Notes: generated by a model not told the origin, from the sequence alone. A stretch of DNA of 64,000 nt from DASUAO01 sp035763745 (GCA_035763745.1 DASUAO010000030.1:45019-109018); one strand, 5' to 3'. Positions 34,558 through 43,878 are shown, counted from the first letter of the stretch. Numbers and translations: made by a program.

Positions 34558-36113
34558 CGAAACCGAACGTCGTGACCGACGACCCATCGAGCGACGCTGC
34601 GCTCGAGGCGCTCATCGCCCGGGCGAAGGAACACGGCTCCGTCACCGAGGAAGAGGTGTTCGCGCACTACCACTTCCTCGATCCTGAACCGGCCGAGGTG
34701 CAAGCGGTCTATGACCGGCTGCGCGCCCGCGGCGTCGAGGTCGTCGACGAGGTGATCGCCGAGCTCCGAGCCGAGGACGCCGCACGCGGTCCTGCGGTCG
34801 GGTCCGACAATGCCGCGTCTCCTGGGCACCGTCCTCGGAAGCTCACCGCCGCAGAGCGTCTCGACGGTGCACTCGAGGCGGGGAACGACCGTGGTGAAGG
34901 TGGAAGCTTCGATCCGGTCCGCATGTACCTCAAGGAGATCGGTCGCTACCGGCTCCTCACCGGTGACGACGAGAAGGCGAAGGCGCGACGGATCGAGGCG
35001 GGCGCCGATGCCTTCGCGGCCACCACGCCGCCCGAGGAGGCGGAGGCCGAGGCAGAGGTCGTCGACCCGACGGACTTCACGAAGCGCCAGTCGACCCGGA
35101 GCGCCCTCCAGCGGGCGCTGGAGCTCGCCGTGGCGATGCGCACCGGCTGTGGTCCCGGTGAGACCGGCGACCAGCTCGCCACGATCACTTCGACGCTCGA
35201 GACCGAGCTGACCAAGCTCCTCCCCATGCCGGTGGGCCCCGCTGCGAACATCCAGCAGGTCGCCGCGCTCACCGACGAGAACTACCGCAAGCTCATCCAG
35301 ATGGCCGAGAAGCTGACCGAGACGCTCGAACCGCAGTCCGAGATCCACGCCCGAGCCGTCGACATCGCGGCGCTCATCGACGGTGAGCTCGCCAAGCAGG
35401 AGCTCACCAACGCCAACCTCCGGCTCGTCGTGTCGATCGCGAAGCGCTACGTGGGCCGCGGGATGGCCCTGCTGGACCTCGTCCAGGAGGGGAACCTCGG
35501 CCTGATCCGCGCGGTCGAGAAGTTCGACTACACGAAGGGCTTCAAGTTCTCGACGTACGCCACGTGGTGGATCCGCCAGGCGATCACCCGGGCGATCGCC
35601 GACCAGGCGCGCACGATCCGCATCCCGGTCCACATGGTCGAGACGATGAACAAGGTCCTCCGAACCCAGCGTCAGATGCTCCAGGAGCTCGAGCGCGAGC
35701 CGACGGTCGAGGAGGTCGCGGCGAAGGTCGACCTCACTCCGGAGAAGGTGCGCGAGATCCAGCGGATCTCCCAGGAGCCGCTGTCGCTCGAGACGCCGGT
35801 CGGTGAGGAGGACGACTCGTCCCTCGGCGACTTCGTCCCCGACGAGAGCGCGGTGTCTCCCGACTCCGCCGCGGAGCGGGAACGGTTGAAGGACGAGATC
35901 GAGCTCGCGTTGCTCGAGCTGAACGAGCGTGAGCAGCAGGTCATGCGGCTGCGGTTCGGTCTCGACGACGGGCAGGTCCGCACACTCGAACAGGTCGGGC
36001 GCGAGTTCGGCGTCACACGCGAGCGCATCCGCCAGATCGAGTCCAAGACGCTCGCGAAGCTGCGTCACCCGACGCGGTCGCAGCGACTGCGCGACTACCT
36101 CGACGAGGGATGA
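34554..36113 (+). CDS. rpoD: Primary RNA polymerase sigma factor (RpoD/SigA) with large insert
   Basis: 519 residues. Region 1.2 begins FDPVRMYLKEIGRYRLLTG at about residue 119. Region 2 contains LRLVVSIAKRYVGRGM and YATWWIRQAITRAIADQ (-10 recognition). Region 3 has PVHMVETMNKVLR. Region 4 ends QVGREFGVTRERIRQIESKTLAKLRHP (-35 recognition). About 125 residues (roughly 151-277), acidic first and then helical, are inserted between 1.2 and 2.1, where most short primary sigmas have only a few. A normal acidic region 1.1-like helical N-terminus is present. GTG start overlaps dnaG. Confidence 0.95.
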   Translation: MTKPNVVTDDPSSDAALEALIARAKEHGSVTEEEVFAHYHFLDPEPAEVQAVYDRLRARGVEVVDEVIAELRAEDAARGPAVGSDNAASPGHRPRKLTAAERLDGALEAGNDRGEGGSFDPVRMYLKEIGRYRLLTGDDEKAKARRIEAGADAFAATTPPEEAEAEAEVVDPTDFTKRQSTRSALQRALELAVAMRTGCGPGETGDQLATITSTLETELTKLLPMPVGPAANIQQVAALTDENYRKLIQMAEKLTETLEPQSEIHARAVDIAALIDGELAKQELTNANLRLVVSIAKRYVGRGMALLDLVQEGNLGLIRAVEKFDYTKGFKFSTYATWWIRQAITRAIADQARTIRIPVHMVETMNKVLRTQRQMLQELEREPTVEEVAAKVDLTPEKVREIQRISQEPLSLETPVGEEDDSSLGDFVPDESAVSPDSAAERERLKDEIELALLELNEREQQVMRLRFGLDDGQVRTLEQVGREFGVTRERIRQIESKTLAKLRHPTRSQRLRDYLDEG

Positions 36114-36144
36114 GTCGTTTCATGACGGCGAGTTCGCACTCGGG

Positions 36145-36150
36145 TATGGT
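36145..36150 (+). promoter_or_regulatory. -10 box, leaderless, for the secreted protein gene
   Basis: TATGGT, 7 nt before ATG 36158. It favours this start over upstream ATG codons at 36110 and 36122. Confidence 0.45.
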
Positions 36151-36157
36151 CCACGCG

Positions 36158-36772
36158 ATGACTCGTCGAGGCGTGCGTTCCCTGGCGGTCGGGATCCTCG
36201 CGGTTGGGACCATCCTCGGGTTCGCCGGCACCGCCCACGGAGACGATCTGGCGACCGCGCAGGAGGCGATCGACGCGCTCACCGCATCGCTTCCCGGACT
36301 CACCCCGGTCACCGGTGGCGGCCAGGTCGCGCCAGGTCCGGAGTGTGATGGGGCTCGTGAAGCCGACGCGCTCGCGATGGAGGCAGGCGGGTTGCTCCAG
36401 TCGTACGGAGGGCCCGGTGGCGGTGGCACGGGGCAGATCGTGGTCTTCGACTCGAAGCGGACCGCGAAGCGGCTTTTCAAGCTGCTCACGAACGACGACG
36501 CCCAGGCCTGCACCGTCGCGACGACTGCGGCGTTCTCGGGCGGTGAGGCCCCGACGGCAGACCTCTCCCGCGGTCGCCTCAGTGGAGTCAGGGGAGCGGT
36601 GACTGTGCGGGGCACCATCACGGTCGGTGCGCTCGAGATCGAGCAGACCGAGGCCGCCGTCCGACGAGGAACGGTGGTCATCCGTGGAGTCGTCGGCGAG
36701 CTACCCACCTCGACCACGCCGCTCGGTCCAGTCTTCGACGACTGGGTGAAGGAGACCGCAGAGCAGTTCTGA
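36158..36772 (+). CDS. Secreted protein of unknown function
   Basis: 204 residues. N-terminal signal peptide (MTRRGVRSLAVGILAVG start, cleavage probably near AHG-DD). The mature part has two cysteines (PECDGA and QACTV) that could form a disulphide, a Gly-rich loop, and VVFDSKRTAKRLFKLL, suggesting a small alpha/beta exported domain. No family recognised. It follows rpoD closely but has its own candidate promoter. Confidence 0.6.
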   Translation: MTRRGVRSLAVGILAVGTILGFAGTAHGDDLATAQEAIDALTASLPGLTPVTGGGQVAPGPECDGAREADALAMEAGGLLQSYGGPGGGGTGQIVVFDSKRTAKRLFKLLTNDDAQACTVATTAAFSGGEAPTADLSRGRLSGVRGAVTVRGTITVGALEIEQTEAAVRRGTVVIRGVVGELPTSTTPLGPVFDDWVKETAEQF

Positions 36773-36807
36773 CCGGCCGAGCACGCGGTTGCCTACGATG
36801 CCGACCC

Positions 36808-36880
36808 GGGGCCGTAGCTCAGTGGTCAGAGCAGGGGACTCATAATCCCTCGGTCGAAGGTTCGATCCCTTCCGGCCCCA
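36808..36880 (+). tRNA. tRNA-Ile2 (CAU anticodon; elongator Met possible)
   Basis: 73-nt cloverleaf: acceptor GGGGCCG/CGGCCCC, D stem GCTC/GAGC, anticodon stem GGGGA/TCCCT with loop CTCATAA, T stem GAAGG/CCTTC with TTCGATC, discriminator A, no encoded CCA. Anticodon CAU. The loop-adjacent A-T pair and the normal 1-72 pair rule out the initiator. The D arm and AGCAGGGGACTCATAATC closely follow bacterial tRNA-Ile2 (lysidine-modified), so that is preferred. TACGAT at 36796-36801 is a -10 candidate. Confidence 0.85.
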
Positions 36881-36921
36881 CGACGCCCAGAGCGCATTCG
36901 CGGCGTGCCGGGTTGGCGACT

Positions 36922-38472
36922 TCAGTGCTCCCGAGTGCTCCCCGCGGCGAGCAGACGCTCGGACACGTCGCCCAGGTCGGCCGCGGCGCCGTCGTAGGCC
37001 ACCTCGCCGTGGAGCAACAGCACCGCCGAGTCCGCGATCGCCAGGGCGTGCCCGACGTACTGCTCGATGATGAGCATGGTGGTACCGCTCTCGCGCACCT
37101 TCTGGAGGGTCGCGTACACCTCGTCGATGATGATGGGCGCGAGCCCCAGTGAGAGCTCGTCGACCACGAGCAGGCGAGGCGGACGCACGAGCACGCGTGC
37201 GAGCGCGAGCATCCGCTGCTCCCCGCCAGAGAGCGTCCCGGCGAGCTGCCGACGACGCTCACCGAGGCGCGGGAAGAGGTCGAATGCGTGCTCGAGCCCT
37301 CCGGCGACGCCGCGTCGCCCGAGGTTGCGCCGGAAGTCGAGCGTCAAGTTCTCCTCGACCGTGAGGGAGCTGAACACGGAGCGGCCTTCCGGGGCGTGCA
37401 CGATGCCGAGCGGCGCGATCTTCCACGGCGGCATGTGCGCAATGTCGGTGTCGTCGAAACGCACCTTGCCGGACGTCACCGGGATCAACCCGGTGACCAC
37501 GCGGGCGGTCGTGGTCTTGCCGGCACCGTTCCCGCCGAGGAGAGCGACGACGCTCCCTTCGGCCACCGAGAAGGAGACGCCGAAGAGCGCGCGGAAGGGC
37601 CCGTAGCCGGCCTCGACATCACGCAGCTCGAGCAAATGCGCGCGATCCGGCGTCGAGGCGTCGGTCGGCTCGGGTGACGAGACGACGACGCGCTCGGACT
37701 CGTTCGTCTTCGTGGTGGTGAGCTCGCCGAGGTACGCGCGCTGCACCGTGTCGTCGGTCATGACGTCGGCAGCCGCGCCCTGCGCGATGAGGGTGCCGAA
37801 GTCGAGGACGTAGAGACGAGACGCGAACGACTGCACCATCCCGACGTCGTGCTCGACGAGGAGGATCGCCGTGCCGCGATCGCGCTGCACCTCCTGGAGC
37901 ATTCGGACCAGGCCCGCGGTCTCGTACTGATCGAGACCCGAGGACGGCTCGTCGAGCAGGAGCAGGAGGGGGTCGGTCATCAGCGCGCGACCGAGCTCCA
38001 CGAGGCGTCCGCGTCCGAGGCTGAGGGTCTCGATCCGCCGGTCGGCCATGTCATCGAGGCCGAGCAGCTCGAGCGTGGCGTCGACTCGCCGTCGCTCCTC
38101 GGCCGACGGCTGTGCGAGGTTCAGGCAGTCCTTCCAGAACCGCCCGGTTCCGAGATGCGCGCGCGCCGCCACCAGCAGGTGATCGCGGACGGTCATGCCG
38201 CCGAAGAGCTCGATCCGCTGGAACGTCCGACCGAACCCGAGTCGCGCCCGCCGGTGGATCGGGGAGCGCGTGATGTCGCGCCCGTCGAAGTGGACGCGGC
38301 CGCTGTCGGGGCGCAGCATCCCGAGCAGGCAGTTGAAGAACGTCGTCTTCCCGGCGCCGTTGGGGCCGATCAGCCCCACGGCCTCGCCCCGCTCGACCTC
38401 GAGCGTCACGTCGTCGAGCGCGGTGATGCCGGCGAACCGCTTCGTGATCCCACGGGCTTCGAGCAGGCTCAC
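36922..38472 (-). CDS. Fused LivG-LivF ABC transporter ATPase
   Basis: 516 residues holding two complete ATPase domains. The first (1-250) is LivG-like: Walker A GPNGAGKTT, GRTFQRIELF, LSLGRGRLVELGRAL signature, and LLLDEPSSGLD. The second (280-516) is LivF-like: Walker A GGNGAGKTT, PEGRSVFSSLTVEENL, LSGGEQRMLALAR, and VVDELSLGLAP. The signature of the first half is LSLGR rather than LSGGQ. It powers uptake of branched-chain amino acids or similar amides. These are usually two genes; here one chain. The start overlaps the permease gene by 4 bp. Confidence 0.92.
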   Translation of the reverse strand: MSLLEARGITKRFAGITALDDVTLEVERGEAVGLIGPNGAGKTTFFNCLLGMLRPDSGRVHFDGRDITRSPIHRRARLGFGRTFQRIELFGGMTVRDHLLVAARAHLGTGRFWKDCLNLAQPSAEERRRVDATLELLGLDDMADRRIETLSLGRGRLVELGRALMTDPLLLLLDEPSSGLDQYETAGLVRMLQEVQRDRGTAILLVEHDVGMVQSFASRLYVLDFGTLIAQGAAADVMTDDTVQRAYLGELTTTKTNESERVVVSSPEPTDASTPDRAHLLELRDVEAGYGPFRALFGVSFSVAEGSVVALLGGNGAGKTTTARVVTGLIPVTSGKVRFDDTDIAHMPPWKIAPLGIVHAPEGRSVFSSLTVEENLTLDFRRNLGRRGVAGGLEHAFDLFPRLGERRRQLAGTLSGGEQRMLALARVLVRPPRLLVVDELSLGLAPIIIDEVYATLQKVRESGTTMLIIEQYVGHALAIADSAVLLLHGEVAYDGAAADLGDVSERLLAAGSTREH

Positions 38473-40457
38473 GACGGCACCACCTCCATGGCGTCGCCCG
38501 GAGGCGCAGCTCGGTCCGGCTCCTCGTCGTGCGGGTCGCGACTGCCGCGATCGAGCCAGCGCTGGAGCGCCTCGAGCTGGCGCCGCTTCCCGTACTCGAC
38601 CAGACCCTCCGGGTGCTTGGCGTACGTGAGCGCCGCCAACCCGAACAGCACGAACTGGAAGGCGCTCGAGATGCCGAGCAGCTCGAGGAACTCGGGGAAG
38701 AGCGCGAAGGCGAGGCCGGCCTGGACGGCGCCCTCGACGGTCCGGGCGCCCAGGGTCACGACGAGGACGACCCAGAACAGCCCGAGGAACGGGCTGAAGT
38801 TCTTCCCGTAGTTCGCCTGTTCCTCGTAGATGGTGAGGAGCCCTCCGCCGAGCCCGGCGATGCCGGCCGACAACGCAAACGCGAGGATCCGGGAGCGCGC
38901 GGCATTGATGCCGAGCGAGGCCGCGGCGGTCTCACTGCCCCGGAGCGCGTCGAGGAACTTCCCGGTCGTCCCCCGGCGGACGAGCACGACGAGCGTCGCG
39001 ACGACGACGAGCACGGCCACCGCGACGAGGAAGAACACGCGGTCGTCCTCGAGGAACCCCGGCCGGGGTGCCTGGGTGGGCAGCTGGCCGCCACCGATCC
39101 ATCTGATCGGGACGAGGACGCTGTCGAACATCAGCGCGAACGCGAGCGTGGCGAGCGCAAGGTAGATCCCGCCGAGTCGGAGCGAGGGGAGGGCGAGCAG
39201 GGCGCCGACGATCGCGGCCACGACCACGCCGACGAGCAACGACACGATCGGAGAGCCCAGGTTGTCCGAGAGCTGCGCAGTCGTGAAGCCGCCGGCCGCG
39301 GCGAAGCTCGCCTGGCAGAGGGAGATCTGGCCGGCCATGCCCGTGATCACGGTGATCGACAGGAAGATGAGGGCGTAGATGACGACCCGGGTGACGTTGC
39401 CCATCCAGACGACGTCGAGCGCGGTCAGGGTGACGACGATGGCCGCGACCACCACGATCGCGCCCACCGTGCGGGTCCCGATGGTGAGGGCGCGGCTGCG
39501 TTCGGCGGCGGCCAACCCCGGCGGTGGGGGGTCGGCACCGGCGAGCGGGTCGCTGATCTCGGCCTTCCGGCGAAGGCCCGGCCAGAAGAGCAGCAGCAGG
39601 AAGAGCGTGACGAACGGCAGCGAGGGGCGCAGCCCGGCCGCGAGGATGCTCCCGGGCGGGAGATAGCCGGCCAGGATCCCTTGGAGGACGCCGAGGAGGA
39701 TTCCGCCGAGCAGCGCGAGCGGGATGCTCGTGAGGCGACCGAACGCCGCAGCGGCGATCGCCGCGACGAGCAGGGTCGTGAAGGTCGTCGGCTCGGTCTG
39801 GGCGAAGAGCGGTGCGAGGAGCACGCCCGCGAGGCCGGCGATGAAGCTCGAGAGCATCCATGCGATGGCGCTGACGCGGTTCGGGTTCACGCCGACGAGC
39901 GCGGTCATGCGTGGGCTCTCGACCACTGCCCGCATCTGCAGACCAATGGCCGAGTAACGGAACAGCGCGCTGAGAGCGATGACGACCAGCACCGTCACGA
40001 TCATCGTCGCGGCCTGGTTGCCGTCCATCGCGTAGACCTTGCCCTGGAAGAGCAGGTCGAAGTCGCCGCCCGGCCAGATGGAGGGCGGCGAGAACTTGGT
40101 GTCCGAGCCGAACCAGAGCTGGCGCACGATCTCGGGGCCCGCGACGAGCAGCCCGAGCGACGTGACGAGCTTCGCGAGTGTCGGTGCGGTTCGGAGATGT
40201 CGGAACAGGAACCGGTCGAGCACGAACCCGAGGAGCGGTGCGAGGACGACCACCGAGACGACGAACGCCGGTATGATGCCCCACTCATCGTCCTTGCGCA
40301 GCGTGTAGAAGGCCGCGGCGGAGGCGAACGCCTGAGCCGCGAACGCGAGGTTGAAGACGCCCGACGTCTTGTAGGTGAGGACGAGACCGACCGCCACCAG
40401 GCCGAAGACGCATCCGAACGGGATGCCACGCACGACGTAGCCGATGAGCTCGTCCAC
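38469..40457 (-). CDS. Fused LivH-LivM ABC transporter permease
   Basis: 662 residues. The N-terminal half is LivH-like (YVVRGIPFGCVFGLVAVGLVLTYKTSGVFNLAF and GLQMRAVVESPRMTALVGVN, the EAA-type loop). The C-terminal half is LivM-like (ITVITGMAGQISLCQASFAAAGGF and LRLGGIYLALATLAFALMF, with ALRGSETAAASLGIN as the coupling loop). About 17 hydrophobic segments in all. GTG start. Together with the fused ATPase it gives a two-chain transporter core. A TACGCT -10 candidate lies at 40509-40514 on the minus strand. Confidence 0.92.
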   Translation of the reverse strand: MDELIGYVVRGIPFGCVFGLVAVGLVLTYKTSGVFNLAFAAQAFASAAAFYTLRKDDEWGIIPAFVVSVVVLAPLLGFVLDRFLFRHLRTAPTLAKLVTSLGLLVAGPEIVRQLWFGSDTKFSPPSIWPGGDFDLLFQGKVYAMDGNQAATMIVTVLVVIALSALFRYSAIGLQMRAVVESPRMTALVGVNPNRVSAIAWMLSSFIAGLAGVLLAPLFAQTEPTTFTTLLVAAIAAAAFGRLTSIPLALLGGILLGVLQGILAGYLPPGSILAAGLRPSLPFVTLFLLLLFWPGLRRKAEISDPLAGADPPPPGLAAAERSRALTIGTRTVGAIVVVAAIVVTLTALDVVWMGNVTRVVIYALIFLSITVITGMAGQISLCQASFAAAGGFTTAQLSDNLGSPIVSLLVGVVVAAIVGALLALPSLRLGGIYLALATLAFALMFDSVLVPIRWIGGGQLPTQAPRPGFLEDDRVFFLVAVAVLVVVATLVVLVRRGTTGKFLDALRGSETAAASLGINAARSRILAFALSAGIAGLGGGLLTIYEEQANYGKNFSPFLGLFWVVLVVTLGARTVEGAVQAGLAFALFPEFLELLGISSAFQFVLFGLAALTYAKHPEGLVEYGKRRQLEALQRWLDRGSRDPHDEEPDRAAPPGDAMEVVPS

Positions 40458-40691
40458 GTCGGCCGTACCCCCCTTGCTCGATCGACTCGCTCGGCGCCAG
40501 GCGGGCCAGCGTAGTCAGGGCCACCGCTCGTCGGTGCGGCGAGCAGCGGCGCCCGACCTGTGGTGCACACGGCACGCGAAGGTGCCTGGTTCGCGAGCGT
40601 CCGGAGGTGCCACAATGGGGCCGAGACGATCCTCGAACGGGCCCGCGTCCGTGCGGGCTCCGGGGATCGACATCGTGTGAGGGGGAGACGG
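40458..40691. promoter_or_regulatory. Divergent control region of the Liv-type transporter
   Basis: 234 bp between the fused permease gene (leftward) and the binding-protein gene (rightward). Leftward: TACGCT at 40509-40514, about 50 nt before the GTG, with AAGGGGGG as ribosome-binding site. Rightward: CACAAT near 40611-40616, then a GCCCGC/GCGGGC hairpin in the leader and GGGGGAG before the ATG. No operator for a known regulator was recognised. Confidence 0.35.
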
Positions 40692-41978
40692 ATGTCGGGT
40701 ACTCGAGTTCGCGTGGGTCGAGGGATCGCGCTGATCGTCGCAGGCGCCCTGCTGGCAATCACGCCGGCCGCGGTCGCCGGCGCGCAGGGCAAGTTCCCGG
40801 CCGTCGACCAGCCCGGGGTCACCGCCAAGGAGATCAGGGTAGGTGGCGTCGTGACCGTCACCATGAACCCGACGGGCGTCTCCTACGGCCCGGCGTACGA
40901 CGGCGTGAAGGCGTACTTCGAGTACATCAACGAGACCGAGGGCGGCGTCTACGGGCGCAAGCTCGTGGTCGCCTCCGAGCGTGACGACCAGCTGGGCAAG
41001 AACCGCGAGGAGGCCCAGGCGCTCGTCACCCAGGACGACGTCTTCGCGGCGCTGCCGCTGGCGACCAGCCTCTTCACCGGTGCCGAGGTGCTCGCCGAAG
41101 CCGGGATCCCCTCCTTCGGGTGGCAGATCAACGCCGAATGGGGCTCCGAGAACAACACGCCGGGCCCGCCGAACCTCTTCGGGGCCGCCGGGTCGTTCAA
41201 CTGCTTCACGTGCGCGCAGGTCGGATTCCCCACGTGGCTTCCGACGAAGGTGAACCTCAGCAAGGTCGGACTCCTCGCGTACAACGTGCCGCAGTCGACG
41301 GACTGTGCGCTCGGGAACAAGGAGAGCTTCAAGAAGTACGGGACGGCCGACGTCGTCTTCGACGACGAGAGCATCTCCTACGGCAATGCCGACTGGAGCC
41401 CCCAGGTCTCGCAGATGGTCGATGAGGGAGTCGACTTCGTCATCGCGTGCATCGACTTCAACGGCATCATCAACCTCCGCAAGGAGATGCTGCGTCAGGG
41501 GCTCGAGGCGACGATGGTGCTCCCGAACGCCTACGAGCAGGAGACGATCGAGGAGAATCAGGACTTCCTCAACGGTCTGTACGTGCAGACCCTCTTCGCG
41601 CCGCTGGAGACCAAGCCGGCCCCCAAGGGTGTGAAGCTCTTCAAGAAGTGGATGAAGAGCACCGGTGGTGAGATCACCGAGAACGCGATCGTCGGCTGGA
41701 TCAACGCCGACCTCTTCGTGACCGGCCTCAAGGCGGCGGGCGAGGAGTTCACGCAGGAGAAGGTCGTCGAGGCGATCAACCAGCTGACCGACTACACGGC
41801 GATGGGCTTCGTTCCCCCGGTCGACTGGACGACAGCGCACGAGGACGACCAGGACTGCTATTCGTTCCTCGAGATCGTCGACGGCAAGTTCAAGCCGGTG
41901 TTCACCAAGAAGGGCAAGCCCTTCCTGTGCTGGGGCAACGACCTGGAAGACGTGCCGAAGGAGCCCGACCGGGCGTGA
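40692..41978 (+). CDS. Branched-chain amino acid-type ABC transporter binding protein
   Basis: 428 residues. Signal peptide at residues 1-33 ending in AVAGAQG; no lipobox Cys, so probably a free exported protein or one retained by its N-terminus. The mature part is a type I periplasmic binding fold: KEIRVGGVVTVTMNPTG, AYFEYINETEGGVYGRKLVV, then ALPLATSLFTGAEVLAEAGIPSFG in the first lobe. These match LivJ/LivK-like proteins. Ligand unknown. It is transcribed divergently from the fused transporter genes and completes the system. Confidence 0.88.
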   Translation: MSGTRVRVGRGIALIVAGALLAITPAAVAGAQGKFPAVDQPGVTAKEIRVGGVVTVTMNPTGVSYGPAYDGVKAYFEYINETEGGVYGRKLVVASERDDQLGKNREEAQALVTQDDVFAALPLATSLFTGAEVLAEAGIPSFGWQINAEWGSENNTPGPPNLFGAAGSFNCFTCAQVGFPTWLPTKVNLSKVGLLAYNVPQSTDCALGNKESFKKYGTADVVFDDESISYGNADWSPQVSQMVDEGVDFVIACIDFNGIINLRKEMLRQGLEATMVLPNAYEQETIEENQDFLNGLYVQTLFAPLETKPAPKGVKLFKKWMKSTGGEITENAIVGWINADLFVTGLKAAGEEFTQEKVVEAINQLTDYTAMGFVPPVDWTTAHEDDQDCYSFLEIVDGKFKPVFTKKGKPFLCWGNDLEDVPKEPDRA

Positions 41979-42035
41979 GTCATCGGTCGGCGCACGTCTG
42001 AATCGGTCGCGATCTCCGGCGAGCCGCGCGCCCGC

Positions 42036-43250
42036 ATGGGCGTAGGAGACGACGGCGGCGCTCCGGCGCGGCGCCGCGTCCTGTTGGTCGAGGAGTGGGC
42101 CCATCGCGCCGAAGGGCACTTCCCGATCCTGTTCGCCGATCTCGCGACGGGCTTCTCCGAGATGGGCTGCACCGTCGACGTGCTGGTGCAGCGAGGGTGG
42201 GTGCACGACGACGACTGGGGTCGCCCGGTGCCGTTCGCGATCCACCGATATCGGCGTCTCGGTCGCATGTCGAGCCGACTGGGCGGCTTGGTCGGGAACG
42301 CGAGCGCGGACACGCGAGTCGGCCGGCTGTCGCGAGCCTTGGGTTCGATGTTGCGAGGGCGGGTGGCCGCGCGCGAGGTGCGAGCCCTCGAGCGCCGGCT
42401 CGGCCGGCACCTCGAGTCCGTGATCGTCACGAGCTTGCAGCTCGACCCGCTCGCGGTCGCGGCGTTTGGTGGGCGCCGATCGTGGCTCGTCTTCGAGTAC
42501 TTCTCACCGCTCGTGCGGGTACCGATCTTCTCGGGCGTGCTTGCCCGTCTCGCTCGCCGCGGCGAGGCGAAGCGCCGGCGATCCGGCGATCGGGTGCGGG
42601 TCGTGACGGCCGGCGAGTCCACGACCCGCGAGTGGGCGGATCGCGTGCCGTTCCTGGAGCCGGCGACGGCCCTGTTGGCGCCAGCCGGATCCCGGAACGG
42701 CACCGCAGGCGCGCGGGAGCGGCTCCATCTCGATGCCGACGACCGCGTCGCCCTGCTCTTCGGCGCCGGCCACGAGTTCAAGGACCCAAGTGTGGTGTGG
42801 CGCGCCTTCTCCGAGCTCGACACCTGGCGCCTCGCGGTCGGTGGGAGTGTCGCGAGCATCCTTCCGCCGACTCCATCAGCTGCGCAGTTCGCCCGCGCTC
42901 CGGTGGTCAACGATGGTCATGTCTCGGCCAGGGACCGAGACGCGTACTTCGCCGCGGCAGATCTCGTCGTGCTGAGCTTTCGGCCCGACACCGCGGTGGA
43001 CTCGGGGACGCTGATGGATGCGATCACGTGGGGTGTCCCCGTCGTGTGCTCGGCCAGGTCCGTGGCCGCGGACGTCGTGACCGAGCACCGTCTGGGGGTG
43101 CTCTTCGAGCCGGGCGACGAGGTGTCGCTGCGGGCTGCGGTCCGAGCGGCGCCGAGCCGGATCGCACCGAGTGACCTCGAACGGGCCCGCCAGACCCTGT
43201 CCCGGAGTGCGACGGCCGCGCGGCTCCTCGGCCTTCTCGATCCCGACTGA
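42036..43250 (+). CDS. Glycosyltransferase-like protein (GT-B, group 1 type)
   Basis: 404 residues. N-terminal half with VLLVEEWAHRAEGHFPILFADLA and VIVTSLQLDPLAVAAFGG, C-terminal half with ALLFGAGHEFKDPSVVWRAF and AADLVVLSFRPDTAVDSGTLMDAITWGVPVV. The latter resembles the nucleotide-sugar part of family 4 glycosyltransferases, including the acidic Asp-x-Ser/Gly region. The N-terminal half is weakly conserved, so donor and acceptor cannot be predicted. Stands alone, 57 bp after the transport protein. Confidence 0.65.
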   Translation: MGVGDDGGAPARRRVLLVEEWAHRAEGHFPILFADLATGFSEMGCTVDVLVQRGWVHDDDWGRPVPFAIHRYRRLGRMSSRLGGLVGNASADTRVGRLSRALGSMLRGRVAAREVRALERRLGRHLESVIVTSLQLDPLAVAAFGGRRSWLVFEYFSPLVRVPIFSGVLARLARRGEAKRRRSGDRVRVVTAGESTTREWADRVPFLEPATALLAPAGSRNGTAGARERLHLDADDRVALLFGAGHEFKDPSVVWRAFSELDTWRLAVGGSVASILPPTPSAAQFARAPVVNDGHVSARDRDAYFAAADLVVLSFRPDTAVDSGTLMDAITWGVPVVCSARSVAADVVTEHRLGVLFEPGDEVSLRAAVRAAPSRIAPSDLERARQTLSRSATAARLLGLLDPD

Positions 43251-43354
43251 CTGGCCGTCCGGCGGACGGTCGGTCAGATGATCCGCAGCGAGGACAGCAT
43301 CTTCATAGTTGAGCGTTCGCTCGGTCGACGCCGGTCGCCGGAACAGTCGACGCG

Positions 43355-43795
43355 CTATCGGCGGCGCTGCATCCTCCGGTCGATGATCGCGAGCACTGTG
43401 GCGAGTCCGACCAGCCCACCGAGGAAGCCGACGATGCACGCGATGCCGAACACGACCTGGAAGACCGTCGACGTGGTCTGGGAGAGCTCGCCGGGGTCGT
43501 CGGCGCCGTCGAGGAAGTAGAGGACGACCGAGATCGCGGCGAAGAGGGCGAACACGACCGGGATGCAGGCACAACCGCAGCCCGAGGTCTTCCAGCCCAG
43601 ATCGATCCACTCGTCCTGGTTCCGCGGGCGCCGGCGGCGTCGCCCCGCCTCCTGCGCATCGGGGTCGTCGGGGCGCGCCATGCCATCGTCGGCGACGAGC
43701 TGCGTCCACGTCGTCCCGTCCCACCATCGATGCTCATGGAGCCCCTTGGGGTCGGGGTGCCATGCGGGCATCGGGTCCGACGGCGGATCGTGCAT
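43355..43795 (-). CDS. DUF2510 membrane protein
   Basis: 146 residues. N-terminal DUF2510 motif (WHPDPKGLHEHRWWDGTTWTQ), then a charged linker and two or three hydrophobic helices (CIPVVFALFAAISVVLYFL and VVFGIACIVGFLGGLVGLATV) preceded by a CGCAC cluster. DUF2510 proteins are common in actinobacteria and of unknown function. ATG 43795 follows a strong GGGAGGAGAG site. Confidence 0.78.
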   Translation of the reverse strand: MHDPPSDPMPAWHPDPKGLHEHRWWDGTTWTQLVADDGMARPDDPDAQEAGRRRRRPRNQDEWIDLGWKTSGCGCACIPVVFALFAAISVVLYFLDGADDPGELSQTTSTVFQVVFGIACIVGFLGGLVGLATVLAIIDRRMQRRR

Positions 43796-43878
43796 CGACC
43801 TCTCCTCCCTCGCGTGCGGCGCGATGGGGAGGAGACGCCATGGAGCAGCCCCCGTGATCCCGGGCGGGGACGGAGGCG

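Noticed and set aside
36808..36880. Initiator tRNA-Met
   Set aside because: The anticodon stem lacks the three G-C pairs next to the loop and the 1-72 pair is normal, so it is not an initiator.
38529..40514. 661-codon plus-strand frame opposite the fused permease
   Set aside because: Low-complexity Glu/Arg/Asp sequence that mirrors hydrophobic codons of the permease; not a protein-like sequence.
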